A stretch of 6,819 nucleotides of DNA from Nanobdellota archaeon. GTDB taxonomy: Archaea; Nanoarchaeota; Nanoarchaeia; Parvarchaeales; Parvarchaeaceae. The stretch lies in assembly GCA_021852135.1 (NCBI GenBank), contig JAJZOB010000042.1, positions 1-6,819 on the forward strand, given 5' to 3'. Shown here piece after piece: positions 5,207 through 6,819 of the stretch. The notes under the pieces are model-generated. The model worked only from the letters and a program-made list of their open reading frames with translations. It did not search any database and was not told the DNA's origin. Made by a program: the position numbers and the translations under genes. Every line of letters starts with the position of its first letter. The stretch's first letter is position 1.

Positions 5207-6819
5207 ATGGAAAAAAAGGAAGTAGAAGAGATAATTAAGAGAAAAATGAATGAAAATCCGAAAGAGCTAATACCAATCGATTCGCTCATTGAATTGGGTT
5301 TAAAAAGGTACAAATGCAAAGTCTGCGGCAAGAATTTCTGGAGTTTCACTGAAAAAGACAAATGCGGAGATGTCGATTGTATAGGTGAGTATACCTTCTT
5401 CAATAAAAATATATCTTCCTTAAAATCAAGCTACGAAAATATATGGAAAGATTTTTCACATTTTTTCAAGAAAACCGGACATAAAGAGATAAAACGCTAC
5501 CCTGTTGTTGCCAGATGGAGAGATGATATATATTTTGTAGAAGCGGCTATAGACGACTTCGCTCCCTATGTAATAAAAGGAATCGCAGAACCTCCTGCAA
5601 ACCCTCTGGTTATACCCCAGATATGTCTAAGGTTTAATGATATAAACAATGTTGGATTATCCGGCAGGCACCTTACAAGTTTTATAATGGCAGAAGAAGC
5701 CGCATTCAACACAAAAAAGAAGAAAACGTATTTTGATAAAGAAGCAATAAAGTATATAACAAACTGGATTCTAAACGGACTTAAAATAAAAAAGGAAGAA
5801 TTAACATTTATAGAAGACGCATGGGCTGGAGCAGGGTATGCAGGCAGCTGCCTTGAATACTTTGCTGGAGGCCTTGAACTGGGAAACCAGGTTTACATGC
5901 GTTATGTTATAAACGGCAACAAATTAGAAGAGATACCCACAAAAACAATAGATATGGGTGCAGGCCTTGAAAGATGGTCTTGGGTAGTTAACAATACTCC
6001 TACAATATACGAAGCAACTTTTCCAAAGGTTGTAGAATTTATCAAAAAAAAGGTGGGGATAAATTATAACAATGAAAAAATAAAAAAAGTATATGAATAC
6101 ATAGGAAAAATAGACTTTGAAAAAACAAGAATAGAGGATGCAATAAAAACCATAGCAGAAAAAACAAAAACTGATGAAGAAGGAGTAAAAAAATTACTTA
6201 GTGACATGCAGGCTGTTTATTCCATAGCAGATCACAGCAGAACTTTGTTAGTAGCAATAAATGATGGTGCACTCCCAAGCAATGTAGGAGGGGGATACAA
6301 CCTAAGAAACATACTTAGAAGGGCATTAAATTTTATACGAAGCAAAAACTGGGATTTGGATATAAATGATGTAATAGAAGAACATAAAAAAGAATTTGGA
6401 AGCTGGTTTGAAGAGTTAAAGAAAACAGATACGAAAGGAGTTATTGACAAAGAAATAGAGAGGTATAATGATTTTAGGGAAAGAAATTATAAGTTTATAT
6501 CGTCATTGCTGGATAAAAAAGAGATAGATGAAAAGCAGATGATTGAACTATACGAATCAAGGGGAATTACAATTGATGATATAAAAACCGTTGCTGAGAC
6601 TGAAGACAAACAGATAACACTTCCTGAAAAATTCTACAGCGATATAAACAAAGCAAAAAAAAGGAAGGAAGAAAAGAAAGATTATTCATTTATAGAAGGG
6701 CTAGAAAAAACTAAAAAGATGTTTTATGATGAAAAATTAAAAACATCAAAGGCCAAGATAATAAAAATTGTAAAGCCTGACAAGATCATACTGAATCAAA
6801 CAATATTCTATCCTGAAAT
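5207..6819 (+). CDS. alaS: Alanyl-tRNA synthetase, archaeal type, 3' partial
   Basis: The enzyme charges tRNA-Ala with alanine in the cytoplasm; 537 codons are visible of a family usually near 900. The archaeal N-terminal extension carries a zinc-binding set C37, C40, C53, C58 (YKCKVCGKNFW, then KCGDVDC). The class II catalytic domain follows: motif 1 region around VVARWRDDIYFVEAAIDDF (100-118), motif 2 around NPLVIPQICLRFNDINNVG (132-150) with R142, the WAGAGYAGSCLEYF segment (206-219) near the amino-acid site, DMGAGLERW (249-257), and motif 3 GGGYNLRNILRRA (361-373) with R367. Residues about 375-515 are the Lys/Glu-rich tRNA-recognition part. The window stops at IFYPE, the start of the editing domain, so the HHxxxH/CxxxH zinc site of the editing centre and the C-terminal domain are not visible. 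The ATG at 5207 is favoured by the TATA box 30 bases upstream; the next in-frame ATG (residue 14) would cut the N-terminal helix. It is divergent from tRNA-His and polC. Confidence 0.96.
   Translation, partial: MEKKEVEEIIKRKMNENPKELIPIDSLIELGLKRYKCKVCGKNFWSFTEKDKCGDVDCIGEYTFFNKNISSLKSSYENIWKDFSHFFKKTGHKEIKRYPVVARWRDDIYFVEAAIDDFAPYVIKGIAEPPANPLVIPQICLRFNDINNVGLSGRHLTSFIMAEEAAFNTKKKKTYFDKEAIKYITNWILNGLKIKKEELTFIEDAWAGAGYAGSCLEYFAGGLELGNQVYMRYVINGNKLEEIPTKTIDMGAGLERWSWVVNNTPTIYEATFPKVVEFIKKKVGINYNNEKIKKVYEYIGKIDFEKTRIEDAIKTIAEKTKTDEEGVKKLLSDMQAVYSIADHSRTLLVAINDGALPSNVGGGYNLRNILRRALNFIRSKNWDLDINDVIEEHKKEFGSWFEELKKTDTKGVIDKEIERYNDFRERNYKFISSLLDKKEIDEKQMIELYESRGITIDDIKTVAETEDKQITLPEKFYSDINKAKKRKEEKKDYSFIEGLEKTKKMFYDEKLKTSKAKIIKIVKPDKIILNQTIFYPE

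Noticed and set aside
5143..5403. Open frame of 86 codons on the - strand over the alaS start
   Set aside because: It overlaps the conserved zinc-binding N-terminus of AlaRS and would run across both promoters; no supporting motif.
6232..6450. Open frame of 72 codons on the - strand inside alaS
   Set aside because: It is antisense to AlaRS motif 3 and has no features of its own.
1..6819. CRISPR array, insertion sequence, inverted repeats or phage/defence genes
   Set aside because: No regularly spaced repeats, transposase motifs, long inverted repeats or defence-type domains were seen; the region is dense housekeeping sequence.

Overview
The window is AT-rich archaeal chromosomal DNA. The strongest evidence is a large subunit of the D-family DNA polymerase (DP2), an enzyme found only in Archaea, together with an archaeal-type alanyl-tRNA synthetase. 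Genes lack clear Shine-Dalgarno sites, TATA-like boxes lie about 25-35 bases before start codons, Ile is mostly ATA and Arg mostly AGA/AGG. This fits a low-GC archaeon with largely leaderless transcripts. A reduced DPANN-type lineage is a possibility, but the sequence alone does not settle this.

Layout, left to right. (1) Positions 3-458, + strand: the 3' part of a small multi-pass membrane protein of unknown function, cut by the window start. (2) Positions 479-1564, + strand: a 361-residue protein with four CBS domains and a C-terminal domain whose predicted beta-alpha-beta-beta-beta-alpha order resembles the ribosome hibernation factor HPF/RaiA. (3) Positions 1561-4992, - strand: polC, the complete intein-free catalytic subunit of PolD. 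It converges on the CBS gene and the two stop codons share a palindromic TTAA. (4) Positions 5052-5125, - strand: tRNA-His(GTG), intron-free, with an encoded G-1 opposite C73. (5) Positions 5207-6819, + strand: alaS, running off the window end inside the start of its editing domain.

The neighbourhood combines core replication (PolD), core translation (AlaRS, tRNA-His) and a possible energy-sensing ribosome regulator (CBS-HPF-like). Nothing suggests a mobile element, CRISPR array or recent transfer; genes are tightly packed and the largest gap is the 214-base divergent region holding the tRNA. The most interesting item is the CBS/HPF-like fusion, which suggests nucleotide-controlled ribosome inactivation. 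That function is an inference from fold pattern, not proven by the sequence.
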